Positions 34,461 through 42,120 of a stretch of DNA of 64,000 nucleotides are shown piece after piece (within the stretch, counting starts at the first letter, position 1; each line of letters opens with the position of its first letter). A model generated the notes under the pieces. It saw nothing but the letters and a program-made list of their open reading frames with translations. It made no database searches and was not told where the DNA came from. The stretch is from contig CAVWCC010000010.1 in assembly GCA_963753385.1 (NCBI GenBank), positions 62,001 to 126,000 of the forward strand, in the 5' to 3' direction. A program made the translations under genes and the position numbers. This stretch comes from JALZKA01 sp963753385 (GTDB lineage: Bacteria; Actinomycetota; Thermoleophilia; Solirubrobacterales; 70-9).

Positions 34461-35998
34461 TCAGCCCAAGCCGGCCGCGTTCCCCTCTTCGATCGCCTTG
34501 CGGACGGTGTCCGGGTAGCGGAAGATCTGCTCGAGGGTGGCGTCCGGGACCTCGTATCCGAGCCGGTCGAGGTAGCCCGAGGTCTGGAGCTCGATCATGT
34601 CGTGCGGCTTCGCGCGCTGCGCCTGCTCGCCCGACTGGACCGCGCACGGGGTCGCCACGATCGTGGCCGGGTCGGCCAGCGCGGGCGGGTTCGGGTCCGG
34701 GTTGCGCCAGTCGAAGGTGCGGCCGATGTTGGTGGCATATCGGTGGCGCTTGTTGAGGTGGCCCAGGCGGAATTTGTAGGAGATCAGCTTCAGGATCGAC
34801 TCGTGGGTGACCGGCATGTGGCTGACCCGCCCGCCGCGGGTGAACGGCGAGACGCACACGCCGGGGATCCGGAAACCGGTCAGGCTCCAGTCCTCGTCGA
34901 TGTTGCGCCGGTTGCTGCGGTCGTCGGGCACGAACGGCGGGGGCACGTGGTCGAAGAAGCCGCCCCACTCGTCGTAGTTGATGAACAGCGCCCCGCGCTC
35001 GTATTGAGGGGACTCGATGAACGCGTGGACGATGTCCGACATGAACGCCTGCCCAAGGCGGATGTCGCCGTGCGGGTGCTCGTCGGCGGAGAGGCCATTG
35101 CCCCCGCCGCCGTCGAGAAACGGCGGGTCGACGAAGCAGATGTTCGGCAGGTTGCCGAGAGCGGCATCGGCGTAGAACGTCGCGATCGGCCGGACCCAGG
35201 GAGTGCCCGGGCGCCGTACAGCAGGCCGAACGGGAGATCCGACGGGTAGTAGCCGACGGTGACGCCGTTCGCGGTCGCCCGGTCGAAGATCGTCTCCCAG
35301 GTGAACCCTGCACCGGTCGGGAACTCGTTCGACTTCTGGCCGCCGTTCTGCGCCCCCCACTGGTAGTGCCGGTTCGGATAGGTGGACGCCATGATCGAGC
35401 AGAACCACCGGTCGTAGAGCGTGTAGGCGTCGGCGGCGTGCGGGATGAACGGCACGTCCTCCTTCAGGTAGTAGCCGATCGCGAACTCGTCGCTGCCGGT
35501 GCCCGCCTCGTTGCCCGTGACGAAGCGGTCGTTGCGCCCGCGGTGCCACTGCCAGCGCCCCCCGTCCCAGCCGTGGTCGGGGTCCCGGAATGCACACCCC
35601 TGGAAGTCCGGGGGGAGGTGGTGGGTGGGGACCTTGTTGCCCTCGGCGTCCGGGTAGCGGAGGCCCGTGTTCCGCGCGTCCGCCTTCGGATGCCAGCCGA
35701 AGTAGTGGTCGAACGAGCGGTTCTCCATCATCAGGACGACGACCGTGTCGAGCGGCATGTTCTTCGGCGACGGGAGCCGGCGCCGCGCGGTCCTGCGGGC
35801 CGCCTCCGCGATCAGCTGCTCCGCGGGCAGGGTTGTCGCAAGCGCCGCGCCGCCGGCGACCGCTGCGGTCCTCGCGAGGAACTCGCGGCGTCGCAGCGTG
35901 CCCTCCTCGTCCAGCGCCATCTGCCGTTCGAGCTGCTCCCGATCGGCGAGCTCGCCGCGCGCGAGCGAGCTGGAGTGGTCCTTCGGCCTACCGATCAC
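34461..35998 (-). CDS. Tat-exported phosphoesterase/phospholipase C family (frameshifted)
   Basis: The protein belongs to the phosphoesterase family of non-specific phospholipase C and acid phosphatases. GTG 35998 (GTGA overlap with the upstream gene) leads to a twin-arginine signal (RRREFLARTAAVAGGAALAT, about residue 36) and the catalytic core VVLMMENRSFDHYFGWHP. The frame then breaks at about 35198-35202: after LLYGARALP one base seems missing in a C run (CTCCCTGG). Adding one C gives ALPWVRPIATFYADAALGN and continues through YDEWGGFFDHVPPPFVP and THESILKLISYKF to the stop at 34461, about 512 residues in all. It may hydrolyse phospholipids or phosphate esters outside the cell. Assembly error or real pseudogene cannot be told apart here. 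Confidence 0.82.
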
Positions 35999-36390
35999 GG
36001 CTTCACCTCCGGTTCAACGATCCGTTCGCAGTTGAAGACCCCGTCCTCGACCAGGTCGACGATGACCCGATCGCGCCCCGGGCCGCAGTCGATCAGGTCC
36101 GGGCCGTGGTCTCGCGCGCGGATCAAATCGCGGCCGCCGCCTGCCCGGATCTCGTCGAACGCCTTGCCCGGCCTGATCCGGTCGCGCGCCGCACCGCCGA
36201 GCAGCAGGTCACCGCCCCCGCGCCCGCGCAGGACGTCCTGTCCGCCTCTGCCGAACAGCTTGTCGCCGGTCGCGCTGCCGACCAGCCGATCGGCCTGCGG
36301 TGTCCCGTGCACGACGTTCGCGGGGGCGTGCGAAGAAAGCGCGAGCGCCAGCAGCCCCGCGGCGGTCACCACAAGCGAGCTCCGAGCCAC
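35995..36390 (-). CDS. Secreted RTX-like calcium-binding repeat protein
   Basis: The 131-residue product has a signal peptide (cleavage after SSHAPA, near residue 24) followed by nonapeptide-like repeats of the hemolysin type (GDKLFGRGGQDVLRGRGGGD, then DLLLGGAARDRI and GPDLIDCGPGRDRVIVD). These form a calcium-stabilised beta roll. The last Cys pair (DCGPG and NCERI) may form a disulfide. It ends in a GTGA overlap with the Tat phosphoesterase start, so the two are coupled. GTG 36390 is used. A calcium-dependent partner or adhesin role is inferred. Confidence 0.72.
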   Translation of the reverse strand: MARSSLVVTAAGLLALALSSHAPANVVHGTPQADRLVGSATGDKLFGRGGQDVLRGRGGGDLLLGGAARDRIRPGKAFDEIRAGGGRDLIRARDHGPDLIDCGPGRDRVIVDLVEDGVFNCERIVEPEVKP

Positions 36391-36439
36391 AGTCCCCGGA
36401 TGTTTACACCGGATCGCGAATGCGGTGGGCCGGTTCCTG

Positions 36440-36787
36440 TTAACGGCCGGTAACGCGCTCGGCCTCGTCCGGGCCGATCCGCACGGTCAGCCCGTCGACC
36501 TCGAGCACGCGTGCACGCTCACCCTGCTCGAACGTGCGGCCGTCGGCCGAGATCGCCGCCCAGATCTCGCCGTGGACCTTGACGCGCCCCTCGGGAGCGC
36601 ATTCCTCGATCACCTCGGCCCGCTCGCCGATCATGCCCTCGGCCCCGCCCTGAACGCGGTAGCGATCGAGGAACCGCTTCCAGAGGTAGAGCTCACCGAC
36701 CTCGACTACGGCCGCGACGCAGAGGGCGATCACGTTCCAAGGGCTCGGCAGGACGAACAGCCCGACGATCGCGGCGGTGAGCAACAT
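36440..36787 (-). CDS. NfeD-like membrane protein with OB domain
   Basis: The 115-residue short NfeD protein has one or two membrane helices (residues 3-33) and a C-terminal OB fold with GMIGERAEVIEECAPEGRVK and HGEIWAAISADG, the NfeD signature. Such proteins usually pair with SPFH/stomatin or membrane protease partners; none is adjacent here. The start ATG immediately follows the 3' arm of a perfect hairpin (36788-36811), and no ribosome-binding site is free. Confidence 0.82.
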   Translation of the reverse strand: MLLTAAIVGLFVLPSPWNVIALCVAAVVEVGELYLWKRFLDRYRVQGGAEGMIGERAEVIEECAPEGRVKVHGEIWAAISADGRTFEQGERARVLEVDGLTVRIGPDEAERVTGR

Positions 36788-36811
36788 GGGCCCGGGACGC
36801 TACCCGGGCCC
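36788..36811 (-). promoter_or_regulatory. Perfect hairpin abutting the NfeD start codon
   Basis: GGGCCCGGG-TAGCGT-CCCGGGCCC on the minus strand is a 9-bp perfect stem whose last base touches the ATG at 36787. It follows the PepSY-like gene stop by 14 bases, so it could terminate that transcript. Its loop reads TAGCGT, itself a -10-like hexamer 9 bases before the ATG. Confidence 0.5.
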
Positions 36812-36825
36812 TGGCTGCTAAAGGT

Positions 36826-37143
36826 CTAGTCCTCGTCTGAGTCGTCGGCCTCGTCGCCGACAACGTTGAAGGAGCGGTCGAGCTGGACGTCGGTCTGGCT
36901 GCCGTCGTCGAGAGTGACCTCGACCTCGTAGTAGCTCTCCTCGTCGCCGACCTCGGTACCGGACACCTGGCCGCCGCCGGTGTGGGCGAGGGCCGCGGCG
37001 CTCGCCTGGTCGAGTGCGCCCCCGGTGATCGGCTTCTCCGTCGCGTCGTCGTCGCCGCCGGCGCCGGCCGCTATGCCCGCACCGCCGGCAGCGAGTGCGG
37101 CTACCGCGGCACCACTCAGCAAGATCTTCGTTCGCTTCGTCAT
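36826..37143 (-). CDS. Secreted PepSY-like protein
   Basis: The 105-residue protein has an N-terminal signal (KILLSGAAVAALAAGGAGIA, cleavage near residue 27) and a single PepSY-like domain: ITGGALDQASAAALAHTGGG helix, then YYEVEVTLDDGSQTDVQLD strands. It ends in an acidic tail. PepSY domains are thought to modulate proteases or bind ligands outside the membrane. AGGA eight bases before ATG 37143 supports the start. A hairpin follows its stop. Confidence 0.78.
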   Translation of the reverse strand: MTKRTKILLSGAAVAALAAGGAGIAAGAGGDDDATEKPITGGALDQASAAALAHTGGGQVSGTEVGDEESYYEVEVTLDDGSQTDVQLDRSFNVVGDEADDSDED

Positions 37144-37221
37144 CTCGAGTCCTTCCTGGCTTGGACGGTAGCGCCGTTTCTACGCCGCGTCCATGAAATG
37201 ACGGTGAACGCCGTCGGGCGG

Positions 37222-37962
37222 CTATTCGAGATCGCGGCGTCGCAGGAGGAAGGCGCCGGGCAAAAAGAACGCCGCCACCCAGGCGAGCATGGCGAGCGCG
37301 GCGAGACCGGGCGCCAGAAGCGTGGTGTCGATCCCGAGCCCGTCCTCGGGAAACTCGGCCACGCCGGCCGGGAGCCCGAAGAAGACGCCGAACCGGGCGA
37401 CATCGGGAGCGAACGCCATCAGTGCGGGCTCGACCGCGAACCCGAGCACGAGGACGCCCACCACGCCGACGACCTGGTTGCGCACCACCGAGCCGAAGGC
37501 CACCCCAAAGGCGCCGAGGAGCATCGCGACGATCGCGTTCTTGCCGATCAGCTCCAGGACCTCGCCGAGCTCGGGGACTGGCTGGCCCCGGGACTCGAGC
37601 ACCGAATAGCCGAGGACGGCGACGCCGATCGAGATCAAGAGCGACAGCACGAGCCCCGCCGCCGCGAACGCAAGCGTCTTCGCGAGCAGGAACCGGACCC
37701 GGTCGGGCGCGGCGAGCAGGGAGCCGGCGATCGTGCGGTGGCGCCATTCGCCGGTGATCCCCACGATCGCGAGGAGCAGGATGAAGAGGGAGCTCGTGTC
37801 GGACGCGAACACGTCGACCAGCACCGATTCCTCGGTCACGTCGCTGAGAAGCGCGGTGAGCCCCGCGAGCAGCGCCGACGTGGCGACCGCGACCGCGGTC
37901 AGCGCGGCAAAGGTTCGGGTCGTCCGGAGCTTCAGGAGCTCGGCTCGAAGCAGGGCGCTCAT
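37222..37962 (-). CDS. ABC-2 type transporter permease
   Basis: The 246-residue membrane protein has six helices (first at LTAVAVATSALLAGLTALLS, last at ALAMLAWVAAFFLPGAFLL) and the ABC-2 export pattern of short loops. It should form the membrane part of an exporter with the ATPase at 37959. ATG 37962 overlaps the ATPase stop by four bases. Just upstream lies a NarL-type two-component pair, the common arrangement for drug or peptide efflux. Substrate is unknown. Confidence 0.85.
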   Translation of the reverse strand: MSALLRAELLKLRTTRTFAALTAVAVATSALLAGLTALLSDVTEESVLVDVFASDTSSLFILLLAIVGITGEWRHRTIAGSLLAAPDRVRFLLAKTLAFAAAGLVLSLLISIGVAVLGYSVLESRGQPVPELGEVLELIGKNAIVAMLLGAFGVAFGSVVRNQVVGVVGVLVLGFAVEPALMAFAPDVARFGVFFGLPAGVAEFPEDGLGIDTTLLAPGLAALAMLAWVAAFFLPGAFLLRRRDLE

Positions 37963-38858
37963 GCGGCCACCTCCGTCAGTTCGAGGAACGCGTCTTCGAG
38001 GCTGCGTGCCGCGACCCCGAGCTCGATCAGCGCGAGTCCGTGCTCGGCAGCCACCCGGCCAACCGCGAGCGTCTCGGCGCCGCGCACGAAGAGGCCGCCG
38101 TCAGCTCCCGGCGTGGCGGCGAACCCGCGTTCCGCGAGCAGGCCGGCGAGGCGCGCGTCATCGACGGAGCGGACGCGCGTGGTCGGCCCGTCGGGCGAGC
38201 CGAGGACCGTCTCGAGCGAGCCGCTGCCGCGCAGCTTGCCGCTCGCGATCACGACAACGTCGTCGACGCTCTGCGCGACCTCGAAGAGCAGATGGCTCGA
38301 GATCAGGACGGCGCTCCCCCGCTCCGCCTGGGCCCGCACCAGGTCCCGCATCCAGCGGATCCCGGGCGGGTCGAGCCCGTTCGCGGGCTCGTCGAGGATC
38401 AGCACACGAGGGTTGCCAAGCAGTGCGGCCGCGATCGAGAGCCGCTGGCGCATGCCCATCGAGTAGCCGCCGGCCCGGCGGTCCGCAGCGCCCGACAGCT
38501 CGACCAGGTCGAGCACCTCGTCGACGCGCTCGGGAGGATGCGACCCCGCCGCGGCGAGCACGCGAAGGTGGTTGCGCCCCGTCCTGCCGGGATGGAAGCT
38601 GGCGTCCTCGAGGACCGCCCCGACCGCCGCGCTCGGGTGGTCGAGGTCCTCGTAGCGCACGCCGGCGAACGTGGCCGTGCCCGCATTCGGATGGACGAGG
38701 CCGAGCAGGGCCCGCAGCGTGGTGCTCTTGCCGGCGCCGTTGGGGCCCAGGAAGCCGGTGACGCGGCCGGCATGGGCTTCGAACGACAGGTCGTCGACGG
38801 CCCGGAGCGACCCGAAGCTCTTGCTCAGGCCGGTGATCTCGATCGCAGCGTTTGCCAT
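37959..38858 (-). CDS. ABC transporter ATP-binding protein
   Basis: The 299-residue ATPase has Walker A GFLGPNGAGKSTTLRALLGL (about 35), signature GGYSMGMRQRLSIAAALL (about 133), Walker B RVLILDEPANGLDPPGIRWM (about 155) and the H-loop ISSHLL. The C-terminal 80 residues are the extension typical of ABC-2 exporters. ATG 38858 is preferred over an upstream in-frame start because TAACGT precedes it by 7 bases. Co-translated with the permease. Confidence 0.92.
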   Translation of the reverse strand: MANAAIEITGLSKSFGSLRAVDDLSFEAHAGRVTGFLGPNGAGKSTTLRALLGLVHPNAGTATFAGVRYEDLDHPSAAVGAVLEDASFHPGRTGRNHLRVLAAAGSHPPERVDEVLDLVELSGAADRRAGGYSMGMRQRLSIAAALLGNPRVLILDEPANGLDPPGIRWMRDLVRAQAERGSAVLISSHLLFEVAQSVDDVVVIASGKLRGSGSLETVLGSPDGPTTRVRSVDDARLAGLLAERGFAATPGADGGLFVRGAETLAVGRVAAEHGLALIELGVAARSLEDAFLELTEVAA

Positions 38859-38865
38859 GCCCGGA

Positions 38866-38871
38866 ACGTTA
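38866..38871 (-). promoter_or_regulatory. -10 box TAACGT for a leaderless start at 38858
   Basis: On the minus strand TAACGT, seven bases, then ATG. The response regulator next door ends 66 bases upstream and probably controls this promoter, though no operator is evident. Confidence 0.5.
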
Positions 38872-38924
38872 GGTGCACACCCCGTTGCGCACATCGGGCG
38901 CGAGTCGGAGGATCGCCTCCTACC

Positions 38925-39587
38925 TCAGGATGAGCGCGGCCGGACCAGGCCCACGTCGTAGGCCAGCACCACGGCCTGTACGCGATCGCGCAGCCGGAGC
39001 TTTCGCAGGACGGACGAGACGTGGGTCTTCACGGTCGCCTCACTCACCGCCAGCCGTTTCGCGATCTCTGCGTTCGAGAGGGCGAGGGCCACGAGCCGCA
39101 GCACCTCGACCTCGCGCTCGGTCAGCTCGTCGAAGTCCGGGACGGCGTCGGCGCGCTCAGGGAGCTGCGGGGCGAAGCGGTCGAGCAGGCGCCGGGTGAC
39201 ACTGGGCGCGAGCAGCGCGTCGCCCTCCGCCACCACCCGGATGCCCTCGACGAGGACGGTGGGCCTGACGTCCTTCAGGAGGAAGCCGCTCGCGCCCGCC
39301 CGGAGCGCCTCCGAGACGTACTCGTCGAGATCATGGGTGGTGAGGACGATCACCCGCGCGTCGCTGCCGGACGCGACGATCCGCCTGGTGGCCTCGAGCC
39401 CGTCCATCCCGGGCATCCGCACGTCCATCAGCACGACGTCGGGCTCGAGCTTGCCGACGAGGGCGACCGCCTCCTCCCCGTCCTCGGCCTCCCCGACGAC
39501 CTCCATATCGTCGCGATCCTCGATGATCATGCGAAAGCCGCTGCGGACCAGCGCCTGGTCGTCGGCGATCAGCGCTCGGACGCTCAT
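38925..39587 (-). CDS. NarL/LuxR-family response regulator
   Basis: The 220-residue regulator has a receiver domain (phospho-acceptor Asp in VVLMDVRMPGMDG, about 54; Lys in FLLKDVRP, about 105) and a C-terminal LuxR helix-turn-helix (LTEREVEVLRLVALALSNAE, then VKTHVSSVLRKL). It overlaps the stop of the upstream sensor kinase by four bases (ATGA) and probably regulates the adjacent ABC exporter. Confidence 0.92.
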   Translation of the reverse strand: MSVRALIADDQALVRSGFRMIIEDRDDMEVVGEAEDGEEAVALVGKLEPDVVLMDVRMPGMDGLEATRRIVASGSDARVIVLTTHDLDEYVSEALRAGASGFLLKDVRPTVLVEGIRVVAEGDALLAPSVTRRLLDRFAPQLPERADAVPDFDELTEREVEVLRLVALALSNAEIAKRLAVSEATVKTHVSSVLRKLRLRDRVQAVVLAYDVGLVRPRSS

Positions 39588-40675
39588 CGGTCGCTCTCCA
39601 GCGGCAGCCGTGCGTGGACGCGAAAGCCTCCACGCGGTAGCGGGCCGGCCTCGAGCGTGCCGCCGATCAGCGCGGCGCGCTCCCGCATCCCGAGGATCCC
39701 GTGACCTCCCTCCCCCGTGCCGTTCGCGTTGGCGCCGAGGCCGTCGTCGTCGATGACGAGCTCGAGCACGCCGTCGGCGAAGCGCACCACGACCTGGGCG
39801 CTGCTCGCGCGGGCGTGGCGGAGGGTGTTGGTGAGGGCCTCCTGCACGATGCGGTACGCGGAGAGGTCGACGCCCGGCGCCAGCGCCTCGCGCTCTCCCT
39901 CGCGGCGAACGATCACCTCCACCCCACCCGACCGGATCCGCTCCACGAGCTCGTCGAGCCGGTCGAGCCCCGGTTGCGGCCCGCTCTCGGGATCGCCCGC
40001 TTTGACGGCGGCGAGCAGGCGGCGCAGCTCGCCCATCGCCTCCCGGCCCGAGCTCTCGATCGAGCGGAGAGCGGTGCGCGCCTGCTCGGGCTGCGAGTCG
40101 AAGACGTCGTCGGCAGCCGCCGCCTGCACGACCATCACCGAGACGCTGTGCGCGATCACGTCGTGAAGCTCGCGCGCGATCCGGGCCTGCTCCTCGCCGA
40201 CCGCCCGCTGCGCCTCCTCGTGGATCGCGACGCGCCGGTTGCGGACCGCCTCGCCGAGGGCCCAGGGCACGACGGAGACGGCGACCGCAAATGCGGCGTC
40301 CCCGGCCGCGACCTCCGGGAACAGGAAGTTCAGGCCGGCGACGAGCATCAGGCCGCCGAGCGCTGGGAGCGACCGCCGCGGAGGCCGTGTGGCCGCAAAC
40401 GACCCCATCGCGAACAGCCCCGCGACGGGAAGCACCATCTCGGGCGCGATCAGCATCGTCGCCACGCCGCCCGCGAGCGCGATCGCCATCACCGGCTCGG
40501 GGTGCGTCCGGCGCCAGCGAAGCGCGGTCCCCTGCAGCCCGCCGAGGCCGATCGCGATGCCGAGGTCGACGAGGTCGTTCGGCTGGCGCTCCTCCAAGAT
40601 CGTGAGCGCGATCAGGACGCCGACGCCCCAGGGAATGAGGAAATCCCCGACCCGGCTCAGTCTCCTTCGCGCCAC
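39584..40675 (-). CDS. Sensor histidine kinase (HisKA_3 type)
   Basis: The 363-residue kinase has five or so N-terminal membrane helices (residues 12-150), a dimerisation helix with the phospho-accepting His in ARELHDVIAHSVSVMVVQ, and an ATPase domain with the N box IVQEALTNTLRHARASSAQV and GHGILGMRERAALIGG. It should phosphorylate the regulator at 38925. Start is uncertain: GTG 40675 has GAGGGG upstream, while GTG 40711 is also in frame. Confidence 0.88.
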   Translation of the reverse strand: MARRRLSRVGDFLIPWGVGVLIALTILEERQPNDLVDLGIAIGLGGLQGTALRWRRTHPEPVMAIALAGGVATMLIAPEMVLPVAGLFAMGSFAATRPPRRSLPALGGLMLVAGLNFLFPEVAAGDAAFAVAVSVVPWALGEAVRNRRVAIHEEAQRAVGEEQARIARELHDVIAHSVSVMVVQAAAADDVFDSQPEQARTALRSIESSGREAMGELRRLLAAVKAGDPESGPQPGLDRLDELVERIRSGGVEVIVRREGEREALAPGVDLSAYRIVQEALTNTLRHARASSAQVVVRFADGVLELVIDDDGLGANANGTGEGGHGILGMRERAALIGGTLEAGPLPRGGFRVHARLPLESDR

Positions 40676-40751
40676 GGTGCCCACCCCTCGATCCTGGCGG
40701 ATCGACCCCACCTCCGCATCCGCCTCGAGGATGAGTTGGGCGGCGCCGTGC

Positions 40752-41594
40752 CTAGCCGACCAGCTCGCGCAGGCGAGGCCCGGTCTCCTGGGCGAGGCGC
40801 TCGACGAAGCCGAGCGGATCGTCCTCCGGCACCCCGACGAGCAGCGTCGTAAAGCCGAGCTCGGTCACGCGGGCGAGCCGGTCGGGCCAGCCGCCGGGGT
40901 CGCCCTCGAGCGCCATCACGTTCGCGGCGCGCACGATCGCGGCGGGATCGCGCCCAGCCTCGCGGGCCGCCTCGTCGACGACCGCTTGCGCGCGCTCCGC
41001 ATCCTCGTCGCTCAGGTAATGCGTGCCGAGGCTCGGCAGCCAGCCGTCCCCCACGCGGCCCGTCAGGCGCAGCATCCGCGGCCGGTAGGCGCCGATCCAG
41101 AGACCGATGCCGTGCTCCGGGATGGGCCCGGGCTTCGCACCCCAAACCCGGTAGTGCTCGCCGTCGAGGCGGATCGAGCGCTCGCCCGCCCAGAACGCTC
41201 GGATGATCGTGATCGCCTCCTCCAGCGCGTCGACGGACTCCTTGGGGGTCCGCTTGGGACCGCCCATCGCCTCGACCGCGTCCCAGAACGCGCCCGCGCC
41301 GATCCCGAGGTCGAGGCGCCCGCCGCTCAGGATGTCGAGCGAAGCCGCCGACTTCGCGAGCATGGTCGGAAGGCGGAGCGGCAGGTTGACGACGTCGGTG
41401 ACGAAGCGGATCCGCTCGGTCCGGCCCGCGAGGTACGACAGCAGGGTCCAGGTGTCGTGGTAGCGCCGCTGATAGGGGTGGTCCTGGATCCCGACGATCT
41501 CGAGGCCCGCACGGTCGGCCGCGATCACCTGCTCGACGATCGACGGCCGGTCGCCCGAGTTGGGGACGGCGAAGGTGCCGAGCCTCACGTCCAC
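40752..41594 (-). CDS. LLM-class flavin-dependent oxidoreductase
   Basis: The 280-residue TIM-barrel protein of the bacterial luciferase family, many of which use F420 or FMN, shows VGIQDHPYQRRYHDTWTLL (early active-site loop), LSGGRLDLGIGAGAF and the phosphate-binding stretch LWIGAYRPRMLRLTGRVGDG. The cofactor and substrate are not inferable. GTG 41594 is set by TAGATT six bases upstream. It is divergent from the 95-residue gene with only 34 bases between start codons. Confidence 0.87.
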   Translation of the reverse strand: MDVRLGTFAVPNSGDRPSIVEQVIAADRAGLEIVGIQDHPYQRRYHDTWTLLSYLAGRTERIRFVTDVVNLPLRLPTMLAKSAASLDILSGGRLDLGIGAGAFWDAVEAMGGPKRTPKESVDALEEAITIIRAFWAGERSIRLDGEHYRVWGAKPGPIPEHGIGLWIGAYRPRMLRLTGRVGDGWLPSLGTHYLSDEDAERAQAVVDEAAREAGRDPAAIVRAANVMALEGDPGGWPDRLARVTELGFTTLLVGVPEDDPLGFVERLAQETGPRLRELVG

Positions 41595-41600
41595 GCTCTC

Positions 41601-41606
41601 AATCTA
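41601..41606 (-). promoter_or_regulatory. -10 box TAGATT for a leaderless GTG at 41594
   Basis: On the minus strand TAGATT, GAGAGC (6 bases), then GTG. It is part of a 34-base divergent promoter. Confidence 0.55.
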
Positions 41607-41616
41607 GCGACGAGGC

Positions 41617-41622
41617 TAGGCT
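41617..41622 (+). promoter_or_regulatory. -10 box TAGGCT for a leaderless start at 41629
   Basis: TAGGCT, GGGCCC (6 bases), then ATG. Only 10 bases separate it from the opposing -10 box, so each -35 region must lie in the other gene's coding sequence. Confidence 0.55.
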
Positions 41623-41628
41623 GGGCCC

Positions 41629-41916
41629 ATGGCTGATCTTGCTGAGGCCGTCAAGCAGGTGACGGCGCCCGGAAACGTCACCCGGATGCGCGCGACCGGG
41701 CCCGAGGAGCGGTTCGCGGTCAACCAGCACCGGGTGATCAAGGCGCTGCGCGACGCCGGCGCCGGCAAGGCCGAGGCGCGCGAGCTCGCGCTGAAGGCGC
41801 TCGAGGAGGTCTCGGGCGGCGCCGAGATCCACGCCAGCCGCGGCGCTCCGGCGGTGGGCCGCGGCGATGCCACCGAGGAGCACTGGTGGGTGCCGCGCGA
41901 GGCCGTTCGCTTCTGA
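41629..41916 (+). CDS. Small hypothetical protein (95 residues)
   Basis: I do not recognise this family. The soluble product is mainly helical (NQHRVIKALRDAGAGKAEAR, then LALKALEEVSGG) and ends HWWVPREAVRF. It has no signal peptide or membrane segment. It starts leaderless from TAGGCT. Codon use (GC at third positions) is like its neighbours, which supports it being real. The next transcript begins 14 bases after its stop. Confidence 0.65.
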   Translation: MADLAEAVKQVTAPGNVTRMRATGPEERFAVNQHRVIKALRDAGAGKAEARELALKALEEVSGGAEIHASRGAPAVGRGDATEEHWWVPREAVRF

Positions 41917-41929
41917 GGCCTGGCGCCCG

Positions 41930-41935
41930 TATCAT
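41930..41935 (+). promoter_or_regulatory. -10 box TATCAT for the micro-ORF at 41943
   Basis: TATCAT, seven bases, then GTG 41943. The same design (TACCAT, seven bases, GTG) lies at 8256 in front of the flippase leader. Confidence 0.5.
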
Positions 41936-41942
41936 GGCCGTC

Positions 41943-41999
41943 GTGGGGGATCGCGGAGACGGCCGCTTGCTCTGGAAACTCGGCGCCTACGAGTCCTGA
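41943..41999 (+). CDS. Candidate micro-ORF ending WKLGAYES
   Basis: An 18-codon frame begins at a leaderless GTG and encodes MGDRGDGRLLWKLGAYES. Its final six codons match those of the micro-ORF at 8304-8372 except for two synonymous third-base changes. Its TGA overlaps an ATG (41999) that opens the most likely original reading of the FemAB-like gene, so translation of the two would be coupled. No known leader-peptide or RiPP-precursor family is recognised; there is no modifying enzyme next to it. Confidence 0.42.
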   Translation: MGDRGDGRLLWKLGAYES

Positions 42000-42120
42000 T
42001 GAACTCGGGGGTGATTCTCGAGCGCGCCGGGCGGCCACGTCCGTCGAGGCGGTTGCGGACATCGACAGCATCGGGCCCGAGTGGGATGCGCTGGCGGACC
42101 GCCTCTCCGCCGCCCCGTTC

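Noticed and set aside
41975..42002. Hammerhead-ribozyme-like string: GAAA, a CTCG/CGAG stem, GTC and CTGATGA in order
   Set aside because: There is no room for stem I between the cleavage triplet and CTGATGA, and the other LGAYES locus lacks both GAAA and CTGATGA. The two differences between loci are synonymous, which fits coding better.
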